DNA of 64,000 nt from Clostridiales bacterium (GCA_012838665.1 DUOX01000012.1:1-64000); one strand, 5' to 3'. Shown: positions 35,712-45,895, numbered from the stretch's first letter. Program-made: numbers and translations. The notes: generated by a model not told the origin, from the letters alone.

Positions 35712-35957
35712 GTGGGAACGATATTATTAGAAATAAATGCAGATGAATGCACACTTACCGCGGCAACCTCTACAAGCGTTTCCGTGTATTTAATTGATCC
35801 GTATGATTTTTCAATATGTTGCGCCTGGATACCTACCGCAGAATTAAGAATTGAAAAACGGGCTGGCGGCTATAGATGCACAAATTTAAATACCGGAACA
35901 AGTGCAAGGTTAACAGAAAAATTAGGGCACAAGAAATTAAATGAAATTACATACTAA
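35712..35957 (+). CDS. Small hypothetical protein
   Basis: An 81-residue frame from GTG with AGGGGG a few bases upstream: MGTILLEINADECTLTAAT... then ICCAWIPTAELRIEKRAGG. No signal peptide or membrane segment. I do not recognise it. It lies between the tRNA and a broken holin-like gene and has its own terminator, so it may be a leftover of an integrated element. Confidence 0.5.
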   Translation: MGTILLEINADECTLTAATSTSVSVYLIDPYDFSICCAWIPTAELRIEKRAGGYRCTNLNTGTSARLTEKLGHKKLNEITY

Positions 35958-35966
35958 AGCATAAAC

Positions 35967-35997
35967 AATCCCCCCGGGTAATCCGAGAGGGGGATTT
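35967..35997 (+). terminator. Terminator between the small ORF and the holin-like remnant
   Basis: AATCCCCC/GGGGGATT stem; suited to both of the converging reading frames. Confidence 0.65.
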
Positions 35998-35999
35998 AT

Positions 36000-36271
36000 T
36001 CATTCAGATTCTTCAATTATTCTAAGCCGTGTTTCGTGATTGCCTATAAGCCTGCTATGCTCATCGAGTTTTTCATCCTGTTTTGCTTCGTGTGCCCAAA
36101 TAGCTTTATGTTCTTTTTCGTTTTGGTTTTCGTTTTTCTGTATAGCTACGGTCAGCCCCGTATCGCCGCAGTATTTTCTGTCAGGCTGTTGCTCCACTTT
36201 ACAACCGGTTTAATAAGCGCTGCGATAAGCCCCACAAGAACCACGATAACGGTAACTACTTCCCACTCCAT
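36000..36271 (-). pseudogene. Phage holin-like membrane/coiled-coil protein, frameshifted
   Basis: With GGAGG upstream, ATG at 36271 opens MEWEVVTVIVVLVGLIAALI, a clear membrane segment, but the frame stops after about 39 codons. In the next frame the sequence continues naturally as LTVAIQKNENQNEKEHKAIW and a charged coiled coil to 36000. Adding one G to the G4 run at 36156-36159 (CGGGG to CGGGGG) joins both as a 90-residue protein. The one-membrane-segment plus coiled-coil layout resembles small phage lysis or tail-assembly proteins; that is inference. Either a mutation or a sequencing slip. Confidence 0.55.
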
Positions 36272-36328
36272 AGGCCAGTCCTCCATTTGAACTTCTGGTA
36301 AGCCGCCAATACTGGTAAGTAAAGAAAA

Positions 36329-36350
36329 AGCGGCCGTAATTACGGCCGCT
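36329..36350 (-). terminator. Terminator of the pyrR-uraA operon
   Basis: Perfect 22-base palindrome AGCGGCCGTAA and complement; on the minus strand followed by TTTTTCTTTAC, 26 bases past the uraA stop. Confidence 0.8.
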
Positions 36351-36375
36351 CTTCTGGCTTTTATGCTATTTTTAA

Positions 36376-37788
36376 TTACTGGTTTGAAACGGCGTCGCTG
36401 TTTTTCTTTTCCCCGATGCTCAGAACGAGGTTGAGCAGAATTCCAAAGATGGCGGCTCCCGCAATGCAGGGTACATTGATGCCGAAGAAGGGGATGTTTC
36501 CGCCGAAGGCGTACTGCCCGCCGATGCCTATGACCATTATGGAGGCAATTACCGCGATGTTCTTGGCGCTGAACATATCGACCTTCTTATCTATCATGAT
36601 GGCAATACCCTGGGCTGCGATGGCGCCGAATAGGTATATCTCAAGCCCGCCGATAACTGCGAGAGGTATACCGTATATGACCCTAATCAGAGGAGTAAAG
36701 AAGGAAATTACCATTGCAATTATTCCGGAAACCAGCAGTACAGGTACGGAAAACACCTTTGTAATGGCCATTGTGCTTATATTCTCTCCGTAGTTGGTTC
36801 CCGCGGGACCGCCCACGACACCGGAAATCATGTCGCAGATACCGTCGCCTATAAGGTTCATGTCCAGCATATCCGCCAGGCTGTAATTCATTTTCTTACC
36901 CTTTTGCTCGGCCAGGTTATTTACGTAAATATCAAGCTGATACACGTGGGCAGTAGATTCAGGGATTGTGGCTATGGCGATGGGCATTATGGCCGCTACT
37001 GCAGCCCAGGAGGCTTTTGGCAGAGAAAAGGCGGGCATGGCGAAAATGCTGCCGTCTCCCAGCTTCCATGTGGAGGCTGCCAGGACCTCAGGGGGAAGGC
37101 TGCGGAACAGGTTCAAGTCCGCGCCCCCTTCAGATACTATGATGCCGGCCACCGCGCAGCCTACTGCGGCCCCCAGAAGCAGGGGAAGCTGGCCCCAGAA
37201 GCCCTTCAGATACTTGGAGAAAAAGACGGTGGACAAAAGTGTCGCCAGGGAGACCACCCAAACCCAGCCAGAGCCGTGAGCACCAGAAGCATCGGCTACA
37301 GGGGCCGCATCCATCAATGCGTTGCCCGCAAGGGTAAGACCGATAACCATGGCTATGGAGCCTGTAATAGAGGGGGGCAGAATCTTTTCCACGGCGTTCC
37401 GTCCGGAAAATCTCACCAGTAAACCGGCGGCAATGGATACCAAACCGGAAGCGACTATGCCGAATTGAGCAATCTGTATGGCCTCCGTAGGAAGTATCCC
37501 GTTAACTTTGGAAAAACCCTGGGCCGCTGTAAGACCAGATATTGCTGAAAGGTATGAGAAACTGGAGCCATAATACATTGGGATTTTTTTGCCTGTTATG
37601 AACACAAAGCATACGGTCGCCAAACCGCTGGCAAAAATCGTAGTGGAAACCTGGAAACCTGTAATCAGTGCTACTGTTACCGTAGCCGGAAACATGACGA
37701 TAACCTGCTGTAGCGCGTATAGGAATAATTTCCACGTTGTTGGCCGTTCATCAGGCAGGTAGCCAATGATGTTGTTTGTCTTGCTCAT
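36376..37788 (-). CDS. uraA: Uracil/xanthine permease (NCS2, UraA-like)
   Basis: A 470-residue, about 14-segment nucleobase:cation symporter. It has a typical NCS2 opening (LFLYALQQVIVMFPATVTV), PMYYGSSFSY near residue 71, IATIPESTAHVYQLD carrying the conserved substrate glutamate, and GPAGTNYGENISTMAITK. Lying 38 bases downstream of pyrR and under the same attenuator, it should import uracil when pyrimidines are scarce. The C-terminus is short and polar. Confidence 0.92.
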   Translation of the reverse strand: MSKTNNIIGYLPDERPTTWKLFLYALQQVIVMFPATVTVALITGFQVSTTIFASGLATVCFVFITGKKIPMYYGSSFSYLSAISGLTAAQGFSKVNGILPTEAIQIAQFGIVASGLVSIAAGLLVRFSGRNAVEKILPPSITGSIAMVIGLTLAGNALMDAAPVADASGAHGSGWVWVVSLATLLSTVFFSKYLKGFWGQLPLLLGAAVGCAVAGIIVSEGGADLNLFRSLPPEVLAASTWKLGDGSIFAMPAFSLPKASWAAVAAIMPIAIATIPESTAHVYQLDIYVNNLAEQKGKKMNYSLADMLDMNLIGDGICDMISGVVGGPAGTNYGENISTMAITKVFSVPVLLVSGIIAMVISFFTPLIRVIYGIPLAVIGGLEIYLFGAIAAQGIAIMIDKKVDMFSAKNIAVIASIMVIGIGGQYAFGGNIPFFGINVPCIAGAAIFGILLNLVLSIGEKKNSDAVSNQ

Positions 37789-37826
37789 TCAAAAACTCCT
37801 CTTTTCTTTATAAAATAGATTTAGAT

Positions 37827-38426
<600 letters not shown>

Positions 38427-38460
38427 CTATACAGTCGAAAAGGAATTTCGACTCCATATA

Positions 38461-38503
38461 ATCAAACCTTGCCAGCATCTCCGTACTGTCTTAAAGATTT
38501 GAT
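38461..38503 (-). ncRNA. PyrR-binding anti-antiterminator hairpin
   Basis: On the minus strand ATCAAATCTT pairs with AAGGTTTGAT (10 bp), an internal loop TAAGA/GC follows, then CAGTA pairs with TGCTG around the hexaloop CGGAGA. This matches the pyr-leader consensus (CNGNGA loop on a CAGU-C/G-GCUG stem); the top pair is A-U here instead of C-G, a compensated change. UMP-bound PyrR should stabilise it and allow the terminator at 38391-38421. Confidence 0.88.
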
Positions 38504-38653
38504 ATTTGAATTTTTTTTAATGCTAACACAAAAGCGGTCCAATTGCAAGAAAAAGTTTCAGGGCAAAAAAATTTCTCTTATGAAAATCCTACAATAGCCG
38601 GAACATTTCAAGCCCCCTGAGGCAAACCCAGGGAGACAGCATATACAGAAACC

Positions 38654-39280
38654 TTATGTTTTTGCGACCATTACCTTTTCCACCAGATCCGCCACATCTT
38701 CGCAGCAGTCCACAGTGTGCTCCAGGAGCTGGTATAGCTCCTTTTTCTTAATTATGGCAATGGGGTCGGTTTCGCGCTCGAAAAGGCGCCGCATGCCCTC
38801 TGCATAGGTGCGGTCGGCATCTTCCTCTATTCTGTTGACCTCCACAATACATTCATTTATTTTTACATGGTTTTTCCTGAAGTTCTTAAGAGCTTCTATA
38901 AGCTCGTCCAGCTTTTTGCAGGACAAAACAATATAATCCACAAACTTGCGCAGATAGGTGTTGCTGTTCTGGACGTTGAGTATATAGATATGGTTTGCAA
39001 CGGCGTCAATGCTGTCAGTGAGATTTTCTATCGCTTTGATTATCTCCACAATATCCGTTCGGTCTATGGGAGTAATAAAGGCCACATCAATCTTCCTAAG
39101 ACACTGGTGGACGTGAACGTCGCCCTTGTGCTCAATTTCCTTGATGGACTTAAGTTCAGCCTCCACAATACGATCGTCTGCAAATGCGGCCTGCAGTGCC
39201 TGCGCTGCCTCAAGGGAAATGGATATCCCATCTTCAAACATTTCAAAATAGTCCACGCTTTTTTTGCTTATCTTGCCCAT
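38654..39280 (-). CDS. DUF47/PhoU-like accessory protein of Pit transporter
   Basis: A 208-residue, mostly helical protein of the DUF47 family. It shows the PhoU-like pattern of acidic metal-binding helices (LKSIKEIEHKGDVHVHQC, NRIEEDADRTYAEGMRRLFE). DUF47 genes commonly lie with pit phosphate transporters and are thought to regulate them; here it sits 64 bases downstream of pit on the same strand. Cytoplasmic, no signal. Confidence 0.9.
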   Translation of the reverse strand: MGKISKKSVDYFEMFEDGISISLEAAQALQAAFADDRIVEAELKSIKEIEHKGDVHVHQCLRKIDVAFITPIDRTDIVEIIKAIENLTDSIDAVANHIYILNVQNSNTYLRKFVDYIVLSCKKLDELIEALKNFRKNHVKINECIVEVNRIEEDADRTYAEGMRRLFERETDPIAIIKKKELYQLLEHTVDCCEDVADLVEKVMVAKT

Positions 39281-39344
39281 AGTATGGATCTCCCTTTCTC
39301 ATATAAAATGGTGCCGGCTCATTTGGTCTAGCGTTCCAGACAGT

Positions 39345-40334
39345 TTAAAACAGTGAAAACAAAAATCTAAAAACAGTTGCGAAAACGTACCCAAGTACTA
39401 GGCAAGCAGGGAAGGTGAGCACCCACGCAATCACCATTTCCTTAGCGATTCCCCAATTAACAGACCCTACGCCCTTTGAGGCACCGGCACCCATCATGGC
39501 AGTGGCCTTTACGTTTGTGGTGCTAAGGGGAATACCCAGTACCGTTGAGGCCAGCATGCTGCCGGAAGCGGCGACCTCGGCGGCAAAGCCCTGATACTTC
39601 TCAAGCTTTACCATATCTATGCCCATAGCTTTGATAATCCGATGCCCTCCCACGGAGGTGCCCAAAGCCATTATGATCGAGCAGATTAGCATAATCCACA
39701 GGGGTATATTCATTGCTTCCCCGCTCCCCATGGTATATACTCCGCCAACTACCAGGGCCAGGTAGAAAATACCCATAAACTTCTGACCATCCTGGGCTCC
39801 GTGGCTGAAAGCCATAAGGGAAGCGCTGATAATCTGTCCGACGGAAAAGAAATTTTCCGTTTTCCGGCGGTTGACGTTTCTGCAAATTATTTCAATCAGT
39901 CTTGTAAAGAAAAAACCCAGAAGGAATCCTGCTGTAGGTGAAACCACAAGTCCAATAATTACCCTTTGAATGGATTCCCAGTTAAATGCGCTTATACCGT
40001 TAAGGGAAATTCCGGCACCCATCAGACCTGCTATCAAGGCGTGGCTTTCACTGGTGGGTATGCCGTATCTCCAGGCTGAAACAGCCCACAATACTATGGA
40101 TAGCTGCGCAGCCCCAAGAGTAACCAACGCATCTATCCCGGTTCCAATGTCCACTATGCTGGCGGTAGTTGCGGCAACAGCCGTCCCCATGACCAACACG
40201 CCAAGGAAGTTGAAAACTGCTCCAAGGATAACGGCCGTCTTAGGACGAAGAACTCTTGTGGATATAACTGTTGCAATGGCATTTGGGGAATCCGTCCATC
40301 CATTGACAAAAATTGATGCGCAAACCAGCACCAC
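39345..40334 (-). CDS. pit: Inorganic phosphate transporter (Pit family)
   Basis: Low-affinity phosphate permease, at least 329 residues and about 9-10 membrane segments, with the two signature copies NGWTDSPNAIATVIST near the N-terminus and STTNVKATAMMGAGASKG near the C-terminus. The start is uncertain: the frame is open upstream of the GTG at 40334 for some 15 further codons without an ATG, while a good GGGG-ATGATG pair at about 40370 is one frame off. Either an unusual start is used or a base is missing. Operon with the DUF47 gene. Confidence 0.88.
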   Translation of the reverse strand: MVLVCASIFVNGWTDSPNAIATVISTRVLRPKTAVILGAVFNFLGVLVMGTAVAATTASIVDIGTGIDALVTLGAAQLSIVLWAVSAWRYGIPTSESHALIAGLMGAGISLNGISAFNWESIQRVIIGLVVSPTAGFLLGFFFTRLIEIICRNVNRRKTENFFSVGQIISASLMAFSHGAQDGQKFMGIFYLALVVGGVYTMGSGEAMNIPLWIMLICSIIMALGTSVGGHRIIKAMGIDMVKLEKYQGFAAEVAASGSMLASTVLGIPLSTTNVKATAMMGAGASKGVGSVNWGIAKEMVIAWVLTFPACLVLGYVFATVFRFLFSLF

Positions 40335-41409
40335 AACTATTACAAGACCCGTAGCCGTAACGGCATCATCCCCTTCTAGGATATGTATTAATATTTAGTC
40401 AAATAGCTTTCGACTGAATATACCATATTATTTGAATTATCACAAGATTTTAAAAAAAAATCATGTACAAATTATTAGTTTATATTCTATATTTTTTGTA
40501 GTTTTAGTAAAGATAACATTTTAACTCCCCCGTTTGTAAAAACAAATCAAATAAATGGCGCGCCGCAAAAGCGTTTTTTCCACATCTTTTTATAGCTTAC
40601 AACCAGCATTGTTGCTACCTCACAATTATATTGGACATATTATAGTGGGAATTCTACATGTTTACAATAAATAACGTAATTATTTGGAATTCAGCGATAA
40701 TTAAAAGATAGAAAGAGGATGAGCATGTCTATTCTCTGATTATACCATAATATTCCAACTGATACAACTAGTAAAGGCCGCAGAGTTCGATGGATTTGGA
40801 AATAGCTCTTAGTAAATTCTAAATTTACGCATACCAAATCTAATAGGGAAGCCTCCAAGGCTTCCCTATGTTATGTAGGCAATATAAATTTTTAGTAATC
40901 TGATTCTTGATTGAGGAGACTGTTGGATTCTTTATAAAAATACGATTGTTGCAGTGTTATACAGTCAAATCAAACGAATGAGCAATTTTTCAGTCATTTC
41001 GATAATTATGCTATAATTTGCATGGCTCAGCTCACGGCTTATACTGCCTTCCTGCGTCCAACATTCATAAGCCCTATTGTTGATACACGCCAACAGTTAC
41101 ATCCTTCAGTGAATTTTTTTTGAGCCGATAAGGATATTGATTGTTGACTAAATATCCACATATGTTTCAGTCGGAGTCATGCCAATTGCAGTTAGGTACG
41201 GAAAGCTATTTCTAAAGATATCTCGGTTTCTGCTATCGAGCAGACCCGTATTGCCGGGCGGGCGGTGCGCCATTTGCCATTTAATACTTGTTTTTGTTTT
41301 TAATGAAAAAGGGCTTTAAGAAGTTCCACGGCAACATCCCGCGTCCACTCCGCCGAGCCTTCGTACCGGCCGATTTGTCGTTTAATCCTTATCTAAGTGT
41401 TCTTCAGTA
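40335..41409. other. Gene-poor kilobase
   Basis: No convincing gene. Visible: an ATAGGGAAGCC/GGCTTCCCTAT hairpin at 40843-40869 without a T-run; a mini-frame with good ribosome site (AAAGAGGATGAGC) near 40710 that stops after a few codons; a promoter-like TATAAT near 41012; and on the minus strand a 28-codon stub (41300-41386) reading RQIGRYEGSAEWTRDVAVEL and ending at a stop, which looks like the tail of a lost gene. The sequence is AT-rich in 40400-40560. Confidence 0.4.
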
Positions 41410-42477
41410 CTAGTCTATAGGATATACCCAGCCGTAAGGGTCGCTCGTCCTGCCCCACTGTATGCCGGTCAGGATATCGTAAAGCTCCCGGGTCAGAAAA
41501 CCTATCCTATTACCGCCTATGATATAGCTTTCATCCCTGTAAGAAATCTCCCCTATGGGGGATATAACCGCCGCCGTACCGGTGCCCCAGGCCTCCTGAA
41601 GGCTGCCGTCACGGGCGGCCTCTATCAGCTCATCAATGGTGATGGGGCGCTCCTGAACCTCAATCCCTTTGTCCCCAAGTATCTCAATGCAGGACTTTCT
41701 GGTAATCCCAGGCAGCACGCTTCCGGAGAGCTCGGGGGTAACCACCGTCCCGTTTATCTTGAACATGACGTTCATGCTGCCCACTTCCTCTACATATCTG
41801 CGGTGGACGCCGTCCAGCCAGAGAACCTGGCTGAAGCCCTCCTCCTCCGCCTTCTCGCCTGCCCGGAGGGAAGCGGCGTAATTGCCGCCGCATTTGGCAT
41901 GGCCAGTGCCGCCGCGGACGGCTCGGACGTCCCGGTCTTCTATTTTTATGCGCACGGGACTCATGCCGCCGGCGTAGTAGCTGCCCACGGGACTTGTTAT
42001 TATGGCGAATAAATATGTACTGGAAACATGTACGCCCAGATGGGGGTCGGTGGCAATTACAAACGGCCGGATATACAGGGAGGTATCGGGAGCCGAGGGC
42101 ACCCAGTCCCTGTCCACTTTCAGGAGGGTTACCAGTCCTTCCATGGAGAGTTCTTCAGGAATGCGGGGAATACACATCCGGTCCGCCGAATTATTCATCC
42201 TGCGGAAATTTTCCATGGGCCGGAAAAGCTGTATCCTCCCCTCAGGGGTCCGATAGGCCTTCATGCCCTCGAAAATCTCCTGGGCATAGTGAAAAACCAT
42301 GGCGGAAGGCTCCAAAGAGATGGGGCCGTATGGCACTATTCTGGGGTTTATCCAGCCCTGGCCCTCGACATAGTCCATTAAAAACATATGGTCGGAAAAA
42401 TGCGTTCCAAAAGCAATCCCGTTTATATCCGGCTTTTCCTTGGGAACTGTGGTCAGTTGGATTTTGATTTTTTCCAT
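41410..42477 (-). CDS. ilvE: Branched-chain amino acid aminotransferase
   Basis: Fold-type-IV PLP transaminase for Leu, Ile and Val with glutamate. The 355-residue protein has the family segments FHYAQEIFEGMKAYR, the Schiff-base lysine in GTGHAKCGGNYAASL and EEVGSMNVMF, LPGITRKSCIEI and WGTGTAAVISPIG. Length matches the long bacterial/eukaryotic-like subgroup. GAGGGAAG precedes the start. Single gene; no other ilv or leu gene is in the window. Bases 42478-42732 upstream show nothing I can assign. Confidence 0.94.
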   Translation of the reverse strand: MEKIKIQLTTVPKEKPDINGIAFGTHFSDHMFLMDYVEGQGWINPRIVPYGPISLEPSAMVFHYAQEIFEGMKAYRTPEGRIQLFRPMENFRRMNNSADRMCIPRIPEELSMEGLVTLLKVDRDWVPSAPDTSLYIRPFVIATDPHLGVHVSSTYLFAIITSPVGSYYAGGMSPVRIKIEDRDVRAVRGGTGHAKCGGNYAASLRAGEKAEEEGFSQVLWLDGVHRRYVEEVGSMNVMFKINGTVVTPELSGSVLPGITRKSCIEILGDKGIEVQERPITIDELIEAARDGSLQEAWGTGTAAVISPIGEISYRDESYIIGGNRIGFLTRELYDILTGIQWGRTSDPYGWVYPID

Positions 42478-42732
42478 GGTTCTTCCCTCTCAATCGATAA
42501 CTATTTATCCTAATATAATTGCGCTCTCCATGTATTTCAAGAAAAATTTGCTCCGTTATATATTCTTTGTAATAAAGTACCATCAGCCCTGCCTATTTGC
42601 CTTAGCACTTTTAGCGGTTTGCCGTATAAAAGAGGCGAAAAGCCCGGCTCCCCATAGGCAATTTGTGTAAACTCACAAATCAAAAGGCCATTTTATATCG
42701 GATATTTTGATTTATTAATATGCATCGGGCAA

Positions 42733-42788
42733 TTGACATTTCTAAACATCCGTGTATAATATTCATATACTAGCAAATATTTATTCAT
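42733..42788 (+). promoter_or_regulatory. Promoter of the arg operon with possible ArgR half-sites
   Basis: TTGACA at 42733-42738, 16-base spacer, TATAAT at 42755-42760. ATTCAT occurs at 42761-42766 and 42783-42788 in AT-rich sequence, resembling halves of ARG boxes (ATNCA on one side). The partner halves are poor, so ArgR control is only suggested. Confidence 0.6.
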
Positions 42789-42803
42789 CATCGGAGACTG
42801 GTT

Positions 42804-43733
42804 ATGATTAAGGTTTTTATTGTGGGTTCCAGCGGGACTACCGGCCTGCGGCTGCAACAGCGCCTGCTTTCCCGGCCGGAGGTGGAGCTATTAACAATAG
42901 ACGAGAAGAAGCGCAAAAACCCGGCAGAGCTGAAAAAGCTCATAGCCGCCTCGGATATTACCTTCCTGTGCCTGCCGGACGAGGCCGCAAGGCAGATGGC
43001 GGAGCTTGCCCGGGATACCTCTGCCCGAATTATTGACACCTCCACCGCCCATCGGGTGGAGAAAGGCTGGCGCTACGGCTTTCCCGAACTGTCCGCCGGG
43101 CACTATATGGCAGTGGAAACAGGCACACGAATTGCCGTACCCGGCTGCCATGCCAGCGGCTTTGTCGCCCTTATTTATCCTCTTATAGTTTCAGGCATCC
43201 TGAATAAGGAGTACCCCCTGTCCTGCTTTTCCGTCACAGGCTACAGCGGCGGCGGCAAGGCCATGATAAACGAATACGAAAGCCCCAAGCGGCCGCCGGA
43301 ACTTCAGTCGCCCCGACAATACGCCCTGTCTCAGAAGCACAAGCACCTTAAGGAGATGACAGCGGTCTGCGGTCTGTCCTCCCCGCCTGCCTTTATCCCT
43401 ACAGTGGCGGATTATTATTCCGGCATACATCTCACTGTCCCCCTACACACGGCACTATTGTCAAAGAAGCCGGGGGTTGAGGGTATAAAAAACATCCTGA
43501 CGGAGCACTACCAGGGCTGCCCACTTATAAGAGTAGTCGAACCGGAGGTCGACTTTATGGCCGCAGAGGCTCTGACCGGAAAGGATTACATGGAGATAAG
43601 CGTAACGGGCAACGATGACCGGGTACTGCTCCATGCCCGTTTTGATAACCTGGGCAAGGGCGCTTCCGGCGCGGCCATACAGTGTTTTAACATTATGTCC
43701 GGTCTCGAGGAGACCGCAGGACTGGTTATTTAA
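42804..43733 (+). CDS. argC: N-acetyl-gamma-glutamyl-phosphate reductase (type 2)
   Basis: NADPH-dependent third step of arginine synthesis. The 309-residue protein is of the shorter type-2 ArgC class: Rossmann start FIVGSSGTTGLRL, the catalytic cysteine in VPGCHASGF (about residue 113), SVTGYSGGGKAMI and HTALLSKK. First gene of argC-argJ-argB-argD-argF, with 30 bases to argJ. Confidence 0.93.
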   Translation: MIKVFIVGSSGTTGLRLQQRLLSRPEVELLTIDEKKRKNPAELKKLIAASDITFLCLPDEAARQMAELARDTSARIIDTSTAHRVEKGWRYGFPELSAGHYMAVETGTRIAVPGCHASGFVALIYPLIVSGILNKEYPLSCFSVTGYSGGGKAMINEYESPKRPPELQSPRQYALSQKHKHLKEMTAVCGLSSPPAFIPTVADYYSGIHLTVPLHTALLSKKPGVEGIKNILTEHYQGCPLIRVVEPEVDFMAAEALTGKDYMEISVTGNDDRVLLHARFDNLGKGASGAAIQCFNIMSGLEETAGLVI

Positions 43734-43763
43734 GTTTTCAAATCAATTTCTGGAGGAAATGCC

Positions 43764-44975
43764 ATGAAGATTATAAGCGGCGGTGTATGCGCCCCAAAGG
43801 GGTTTAAAGCCGCAGGCATATATTGCGGTATAAGGAAAAATAATTCAAAAAAGGATCTGGCCCTGATTGTCAGCGAAAAGAGGGCCGCCGCCGCCTGCGT
43901 TTACACCACAAATTTGGTGAAAGGGGCCCCTATAACTGTTACAAAAAACAACGTGTCCGATAGCTATGCCCAGGCGGTAATCGTAAACAGCGGCAACGCC
44001 AATACCTGTAATGCCAACGGTGAGGAAATTGCCCTGGGTATGTGCGCCCTGGTGGAAAAACACGTTGGCGTCCCCGCGGCGGACGTAATCGTGGCCTCCA
44101 CCGGCGTCATCGGGGAACCCCTGAGCCTGGAGCCCATGGAAAAGGCCATGCCGGCCCTGGTGGCGGCCCTGGGCAATGACAGCGAAGGTGCCGCCTCTGC
44201 CATCATGACCACGGACACTATTAAGAAAGAGGCAGCCGTGGAATTTCAGCTCTCCGGCGTAAGCTGCCGCATGGGCGCCATTGCCAAGGGCAGCGGCATG
44301 ATACATCCCAACATGGCCACCATGCTGGCCTTTATAACCACCGACGCCGCCATCTCGCCGGAAATGCTGCGGAAGGCACTGTCGGAGGATGTGATGGACA
44401 GCTTCAATATGATAAGCGTGGACGGGGACACCTCCACAAACGACATGGCGGCCATACTGGCCAACGGCCTTGCGGGAAATCCCCAGATTGACTCGGAAGG
44501 TGAAGATTATAAAACGTTTAAGTCCGCTCTGAGCCGGATTACATCCGCCCTATGCCGGAGTATAGCCAGGGACGGAGAGGGTGCCACTAAACTCATTCGC
44601 TGCACCGTAAACGGGGCCGCCTCCAAGGCCGCCGCCGTCGGCATAGCCAAGGCCATTATCCGCTCCCCTCTGGTGAAATGCGCCATGTTCGGCGCCGATG
44701 CCAATTGGGGCAGGGTACTCTGCGCCATAGGATACGCGGGGGTTCAGGTGGATGTGGATAAGGTGGCTTTGAGTTTCTCCTCCCCCGCCGGGCAGGTGGA
44801 GGTGTGCAGAAACGGCAGGGGTATCCCCTTCTCCGAGGAACAGACGAAAAAAATACTCAGCCAGGACGAGGTCACCATAGCCGTTACCTTAGGCGACGGG
44901 AAGGCCGGCGCCACGGCCTACGGCTGCGACCTGAGCTACGACTATGTAAGGATAAACGGCGACTACCGTTCCTGA
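43764..44975 (+). CDS. argJ: Bifunctional ornithine acetyltransferase / N-acetylglutamate synthase
   Basis: Recycles the acetyl group from acetylornithine to glutamate. The 403-residue precursor is self-cleaved before the threonine of HPNMATMLAFITTDA (about residue 190). KGSGMIHPN, GDTSTNDMAA, EGATKLI and GADANWGR are typical. Whether it also uses acetyl-CoA (bifunctional) is not visible. TGGAGG precedes the start. Confidence 0.95.
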   Translation: MKIISGGVCAPKGFKAAGIYCGIRKNNSKKDLALIVSEKRAAAACVYTTNLVKGAPITVTKNNVSDSYAQAVIVNSGNANTCNANGEEIALGMCALVEKHVGVPAADVIVASTGVIGEPLSLEPMEKAMPALVAALGNDSEGAASAIMTTDTIKKEAAVEFQLSGVSCRMGAIAKGSGMIHPNMATMLAFITTDAAISPEMLRKALSEDVMDSFNMISVDGDTSTNDMAAILANGLAGNPQIDSEGEDYKTFKSALSRITSALCRSIARDGEGATKLIRCTVNGAASKAAAVGIAKAIIRSPLVKCAMFGADANWGRVLCAIGYAGVQVDVDKVALSFSSPAGQVEVCRNGRGIPFSEEQTKKILSQDEVTIAVTLGDGKAGATAYGCDLSYDYVRINGDYRS

Positions 44976-45000
44976 TTACGGGTTATTCTGGAGGAAAAGC

Positions 45001-45858
45001 ATGGAAAACGAACTGACCACTGCCCAGCGGGCGAAGGTGCTGATTGAAGCCCTGCCCTATATACAGCAGTATAACAACAAAATAATCGTCATCAAATACG
45101 GCGGCAGCACCATGGTAAACGAGGGCCTGCAGCGGGCCGTCATGGGGGATATTGTGCTCCTCAGCCTCATAGGCGTCAAAGCGGTTCTTGTCCACGGCGG
45201 CGGGCCGGAGATTAACGAGGCCCTAAATAAGATGGGCAAAAAGACCGAATTTATAGGCGGGCTGCGCGTAACGGACCAGGAGACGGCACAGGTGGTGCAG
45301 ATGGTTCTGGCCGGAAAGATTTCCAAGAACCTGGTTAACCTCATAGGCAACATCGGGGGTAGGGCCATCGGGCTTTCCGGCATAGACGGCCAGATGATAG
45401 AAGCTCGGAAAATGAGCGAAGAGCTGGGCTTTGTGGGGGACATTGTGAATGTCAACACCCAGCCCATTCTGGACGTGCTGGAAAAGGGCTATATCCCTGT
45501 TATATCCACCGTGGGTTTTGACAGGGAAGGCAACTGCTACAACATAAATGCCGACACCGCAGCCGCCCGCATTGCGGGCACCCTCAAAGCCGAAAGCTTA
45601 ATCAACATGACGGACATTGCGGGACTGCTGCGGGATAAAAACGACCCCAAATCCCTAATTAGCAAGCTCAATGTCAGCGACGCGCCACAGCTAATCCGGG
45701 ACGGCGTCATATCGGGCGGCATGATACCCAAAGTAAACTGCTGCATTGAGGCCATACGCCGGGGCGTAAAGAAAGTTTTCATCATTGACGGGCGCATTCC
45801 CCACTCCATACTCATAGAAGTTCTCACCGACGAGGGTATCGGCACCATGTTCGTATAA
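45001..45858 (+). CDS. argB: Acetylglutamate kinase
   Basis: Phosphorylates N-acetylglutamate with ATP. The 285-residue amino-acid kinase has VIKYGGSTM (about 30-38), LVHGGGPEI, FIGGLRVTD, and NINADTAAARIAG; the N-terminal helix of about 20 residues before the kinase core is the type linked to arginine feedback inhibition in hexameric enzymes. 25 bases after argJ, with GGAGG. Confidence 0.95.
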   Translation: MENELTTAQRAKVLIEALPYIQQYNNKIIVIKYGGSTMVNEGLQRAVMGDIVLLSLIGVKAVLVHGGGPEINEALNKMGKKTEFIGGLRVTDQETAQVVQMVLAGKISKNLVNLIGNIGGRAIGLSGIDGQMIEARKMSEELGFVGDIVNVNTQPILDVLEKGYIPVISTVGFDREGNCYNINADTAAARIAGTLKAESLINMTDIAGLLRDKNDPKSLISKLNVSDAPQLIRDGVISGGMIPKVNCCIEAIRRGVKKVFIIDGRIPHSILIEVLTDEGIGTMFV

Positions 45859-45895
45859 CGCCGCCCTTGCGCTCATTATTAAGGAGGCTGGTTCC

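Noticed and set aside
35441..36375. Duplicate attachment site of tRNA-Arg
   Set aside because: I looked for a repeat of the tRNA 3' end beyond the phage-like scraps and found none in the window.
40843..40869. 11-bp hairpin as a terminator
   Set aside because: No gene ends nearby and no T-run follows on either strand.
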